Positions 12,095 to 12,137 of a DNA stretch of 12,137 nt are shown piece after piece. Below the pieces are notes generated by a model. It had not been told where the DNA came from. It searched no databases and saw only the letters and a list, made by a program, of their open reading frames with translations. Where the stretch lies: the NCBI GenBank assembly GCA_946006895.1, contig CAMFZO010000023.1:1-12137 (forward strand), in the 5' to 3' direction. A program made the position numbers and the translations under genes. Numbering within the stretch: the stretch's first letter is position 1; the number at the start of each line of letters is the position of its first letter. Origin of the DNA: an uncultured Clostridia bacterium (lineage in GTDB: Bacteria; Bacillota; Clostridia; Oscillospirales; Oscillospiraceae).

Positions 12095-12137
12095 CCGCCG
12101 CAGCGGAAAGCCTCCCTCTGATGAGGGAGGTGGATTC
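12095..12137. repeat. edge of a hairpin-bearing dispersed repeat (REP/MITE-like), cut by window end
   Basis: Two hairpins follow each other: CCGC (12095-12098) with GCGG (12103-12106), and CCTCCCTC (12111-12118) with GAGGGAGG (12123-12130) around a TGAT loop. The CTCCCTCTGATGAGGGAGG unit resembles short dispersed repeats I recall from Oscillospiraceae genomes, which carry further GGAGGGA copies downstream. Here only one edge is in view, so the element's other end and copy number are unknown. Confidence 0.4.

Overview
The window looks like chromosomal core sequence from an anaerobic gut Clostridia, most probably an Oscillospiraceae relative. This is inferred from GC-rich genes, strong GGAGG ribosome binding sites, the queA-tgt-yajC-TIGR04086 order, the yqeG / M24 peptidase / efp run, and an acidic zinc-ribbon gene directly after efp. 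No species can be named. The left edge is not genomic: positions 1-43 match an Illumina Nextera i7-side adapter with part of its index, so the window starts at a contig end and the first gene is cut.

Layout, left to right. After the adapter come the last 72 codons of a PAS-like protein, then rpsU (S21) with its own promoter and terminator. A two-gene unit follows: an XdhC-family molybdoenzyme maturation factor overlapping a class I SAM methyltransferase by one base. This unit converges, through one shared bidirectional terminator, on a minus-strand gene for a PlsC-like acyltransferase fused to a zinc ribbon. That gene diverges from a tRNA-Val(CAC) gene with its own promoter and terminator. 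Next are queA and tgt (queuosine tRNA modification), then yajC (Sec accessory subunit) behind its own promoter, and a four-helix TIGR04086/YrzE-like membrane protein.

A 352-base AT-rich intergenic region follows. It holds tandem dif-like half-sites and a good promoter, and leads into a complete XerC/XerD-type tyrosine recombinase gene. The recombinase converges on a minus-strand gene of unknown function. To the right, a plus-strand group reads yqeG (HAD phosphatase), M24B Xaa-Pro peptidase, efp and a CD1247-like acidic zinc-ribbon protein. It ends in a strong terminator, and the window closes in a palindrome and the edge of what looks like a dispersed hairpin repeat.

Most of the window is translation-related housekeeping: S21, a tRNA, the queuosine pair, EF-P and a proline-specific peptidase. 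No defence system, CRISPR array or prophage block is visible. The most interesting places are the dif-like repeats beside the recombinase gene, the acyltransferase-zinc ribbon fusion, the XdhC-methyltransferase pair with no hydroxylase nearby, the efp-linked acidic protein, and the adapter at position 1. Four promoters share an unusual TTGCAT -35 box.
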